NCBI GenBank assembly: GCA_016718605.1
Contig: JADKCY010000046.1
Coordinates: forward strand, 1-13,854
Source: Lysobacterales bacterium
GTDB taxonomy: Bacteria > Pseudomonadota > Gammaproteobacteria > Xanthomonadales > Xanthomonadaceae
Direction: 5' to 3'
DNA: 13,854 nt
The position numbers and the translations under genes were made by a program. Every line of letters starts with the position of its first letter. Position 1 is the stretch's first letter. The notes below the pieces were generated by a model. It was not told the DNA's origin and made no database searches. It saw only the letters and a list, made by a program, of their open reading frames with translations. Positions 11,688-13,854 of this stretch are shown piece by piece.

Positions 11688-13854
11688 TTGGCAGTCAAAA
11701 TCGCAAGCCTATACGCAGAGATCGGCGCTGACACAACCAAACTCGAAAAGGGCTTGGCGTCTACAAGCACATCCCTCAAAGGCGCGGCGAAGAACACCGA
11801 CGAACTGAGCGGCAAGATTGGGCGCTTCGCTTCGGGCTTCGGGCAGTTTGCCGCGACTGCTGGCGTTACTGCGCTGGGGGCCGCGTTCACGTCGTCACTC
11901 AAAGCGGCTAACGACTTTGAACAGGCATTCGCCAAAATCAGTAGCCTAACCGACACGGCGTCGGGCGACATCGACGGCTTGAAAAAGTCGGTTCTGTCTA
12001 TGGCGCGTGATGGTTCAATCGGCGCGAATGAGTTGGCTAAGGGCCTGTACTTTATCTCCTCGTCAGGTTTCAAAGGCGCGGATGCAATGGACGTGCTACG
12101 TGCCTCGGCTAAGGCGGCGACTGCTGGGCTAGGCGAGACGCAAACCATCGCGGACGCGGTGACATCGGCGCTGAACGCCTACCAACTGAGCGGCAAAGAA
12201 GCGGCACGTATCACAGACCTTTTAACGTTTGCCGTTAAAGAGGGCAAGGGAGAGCCGGCAGAGTTTGCCGCGTCGTTGGGCCGTGTGTTGCCAGTTGCGG
12301 CGGCGGCAAAAGTCGGCATGGAAGATGTGGTATCCGCGTTGGCAATCATGACGCGGACGGGCCTTAGCGCAGAGGAAGCAACAACCTCACTACGCGGCAC
12401 CATCGGCGCGTTGCTTGCCCCCACGAAACAATCCTCCGAAGCGCTTATGGGCATTGGCCTGACGACCGCTGACGTAGCAAGCATGCTACAGCAACCGGGC
12501 GGGCTTGTAAATGTGCTACAGACGCTCATGGAGCGCACGGGCGGAAATGTAGAAGCGCTTGACGCGATTATCCCAAACATCCGCGCTTTGACGGGCGTCT
12601 TGTCGCTGGCAGGGTCGCAGGGTGACGTATACGCTGAGACGTTGAACAAGGCGTATAAAGCCATCGGCTTGACAGACAAAGCCGCGCAAGAGATGTCCAA
12701 TACGTTTGAGTTTAAGTTAAAGAAGGCGCAAAACGCCGTTGAGGCGCTGGGCATCACCGTGACGAACAAACTACTCCCGCCGCTGGGCGATGCGGCGGAA
12801 GCGGCGACAACGTTGATTACGTGGTCTGATAGGTTGCGCGATGCGGAACAGGGCGTGGAGTCACAAGTCCGCATTACGGCCACCACGTATGACGAATACC
12901 TAAACACCATGACGGGCGTCACGCGGGCAAGCGAAGAAGTTGCGCTTATCACCCGTGACTTGGAGCGCGGCCTTATCTCACAGGCCGAAGCACAACAGGC
13001 CATCGCGGATATTGTCGGCGGTGTGAACAAGGTTGTGTTTGAGGAAGGCCGACTATTCGCGCAACTGGCGGCGGATGTGGGCGATGTGGCCGCGTACCAA
13101 ACGCAGATTGACGCCAATCAGAGCGTAGAGTTTCAGGCCATCGCAACGGCCAAAGAACTAAAAGAGGAAGCCAAAGCCACGAAGGAAATGCTTGACAAGA
13201 TGGCTGAAGCGACTATCAACAATTATTCGTTCGTCGAGTCGTTCAAAGACTTCACCGCTGTATCTGGGGCGCGTACCACTATCGCAGACTTAGAGGAACT
13301 AATCCGCGCCAATCCTGAAAACCGCGACAAGTACGCGACACAAATCCGCGCTATCTCTCAACAGTTCGGCTTTACGAATGTCGCAATGGAAACGGGCGCG
13401 GCGTCTTTCCGTGTGCTGGAAGGGCTATTTCAGACGGGCGCAATCTCTACCGATTCATACGCGGTGGCACTTGGCAAGATTAAGCAAGCGGCGGCGGACG
13501 GTAAGGTATCGGTTGACGAGTTGGGCCTAAAGACGGGCGAAGCCGCCGCGTATATGACGGCCTCGACTACCACGGCGCAAGAGGAAACAGGGCGGCTCGT
13601 GGCGCTGGATAAGTCCAGCAAGCAACAGATGTTGGATGAAATGGGCAACTCGCTAACAGGGCAACAAAACAAATTGCAAGGCAATATATCGTCAAGTATG
13701 TTGGCTATCTCTAACTCGATGACGACCGCCGCGTCACTGGCGAACGTTAAGGCTGGCGAGATTAAAGACGCATGGGACAAAGTGCCGCGTGAAGTCACCA
13801 CACTGTACACCATTGTAACCAGCGGAACAACTCCAACGGACGGGCCGGGATTTG
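11688..13854 (+). CDS. Tail tape measure protein, TP901 family (3' partial)
   Basis: The frame starts at TTG 11688, immediately after the chaperone stop, and is open to the right edge (722 codons seen). I prefer TTG because it keeps the family-typical start (AVKIASLYAEIGADTTKLEK); the first ATG in frame (12000, residue 105) would remove it. The TP901 core is clear: residues about 115-170 with LAKGLYFISSSGFKGADAMD and the ALNAYQL helix, then SLRGTIGALLAPT near residue 235 and LPPLGDAAEAATTLI near 365. The rest is Ala/Gln-rich helices as expected for the coiled rod that sets tail length and helps DNA entry. No membrane segment is obvious in the visible part, but these usually lie further on. 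Long open frames on the opposite strand across this gene are codon-bias shadows. The ribosome binding site is weak (AAAGG about 12 bases upstream), so translational coupling is likely. Confidence 0.9.
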   Translation, partial: MAVKIASLYAEIGADTTKLEKGLASTSTSLKGAAKNTDELSGKIGRFASGFGQFAATAGVTALGAAFTSSLKAANDFEQAFAKISSLTDTASGDIDGLKKSVLSMARDGSIGANELAKGLYFISSSGFKGADAMDVLRASAKAATAGLGETQTIADAVTSALNAYQLSGKEAARITDLLTFAVKEGKGEPAEFAASLGRVLPVAAAAKVGMEDVVSALAIMTRTGLSAEEATTSLRGTIGALLAPTKQSSEALMGIGLTTADVASMLQQPGGLVNVLQTLMERTGGNVEALDAIIPNIRALTGVLSLAGSQGDVYAETLNKAYKAIGLTDKAAQEMSNTFEFKLKKAQNAVEALGITVTNKLLPPLGDAAEAATTLITWSDRLRDAEQGVESQVRITATTYDEYLNTMTGVTRASEEVALITRDLERGLISQAEAQQAIADIVGGVNKVVFEEGRLFAQLAADVGDVAAYQTQIDANQSVEFQAIATAKELKEEAKATKEMLDKMAEATINNYSFVESFKDFTAVSGARTTIADLEELIRANPENRDKYATQIRAISQQFGFTNVAMETGAASFRVLEGLFQTGAISTDSYAVALGKIKQAAADGKVSVDELGLKTGEAAAYMTASTTTAQEETGRLVALDKSSKQQMLDEMGNSLTGQQNKLQGNISSSMLAISNSMTTAASLANVKAGEIKDAWDKVPREVTTLYTIVTSGTTPTDGPGF

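Noticed and set aside
11684..13117. Two long minus-strand open frames (11684-12148 and 12179-13117) opposite the tape measure gene
   Set aside because: They are Ser/Ala/Val-rich and featureless, while the + strand frame shows a clear TP901 tape measure core running uninterrupted to the window edge.

Overview
The window is a stretch of the late (virion structure and assembly) region of a tailed double-stranded DNA phage or prophage with a long-tail (siphovirus-type) gene order. All supported genes are on the + strand, tightly packed, with ATGA or TAATG overlaps and AGGAG-type ribosome binding sites. GC content looks moderately above 50% by eye. No integrase, lysis, replication or host gene is present, so the host cannot be named. 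The gene set suggests an uncultivated bacterial virus.

Layout. Bases 1-2314 hold the 3' part of the portal gene and a Mu-F-like head morphogenesis gene. The end of the latter is interrupted by an almost pure G/C block (about 2011-2127). Bases 2311-2435 hold a near-consensus sigma70 promoter, a short two-hairpin leader and an intrinsic terminator. Then come the scaffolding protein (2436-2930), the major capsid protein (2943-3804) and a Thr/Gly-rich small protein, probably capsid decoration (3829-4230). Scaffold and capsid genes are broken by three small frameshifts. Because the G/C block and all three frameshifts lie within about 1 kb (2011-3020) while every later gene is intact, I favour a locally poor assembly over real mutations.

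Bases 4323-8498 hold a four-gene cassette that is not needed to build a virion: a GT4-type glycosyltransferase, a B12-binding radical SAM enzyme, a second small glycosyltransferase, and a radical SAM enzyme with a reduced SPASM-like cysteine set. All four are translationally coupled and sit between the capsid genes and the head-tail connector genes. This is the most unusual part of the window. I infer a phage-encoded modification pathway acting on a virion protein or on host surface glycans.

The structural module resumes at 8507 with a connector, head closure protein, a protein of unknown role, a gp10-like neck protein, tail terminator, major tail protein and two tail assembly chaperone frames. 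A textbook CCCAAAC slippery site can fuse the two chaperone frames by -1 frameshifting. The start of a TP901-type tape measure protein follows and runs off the right edge. No tRNA, CRISPR array, insertion sequence or attachment site was found.
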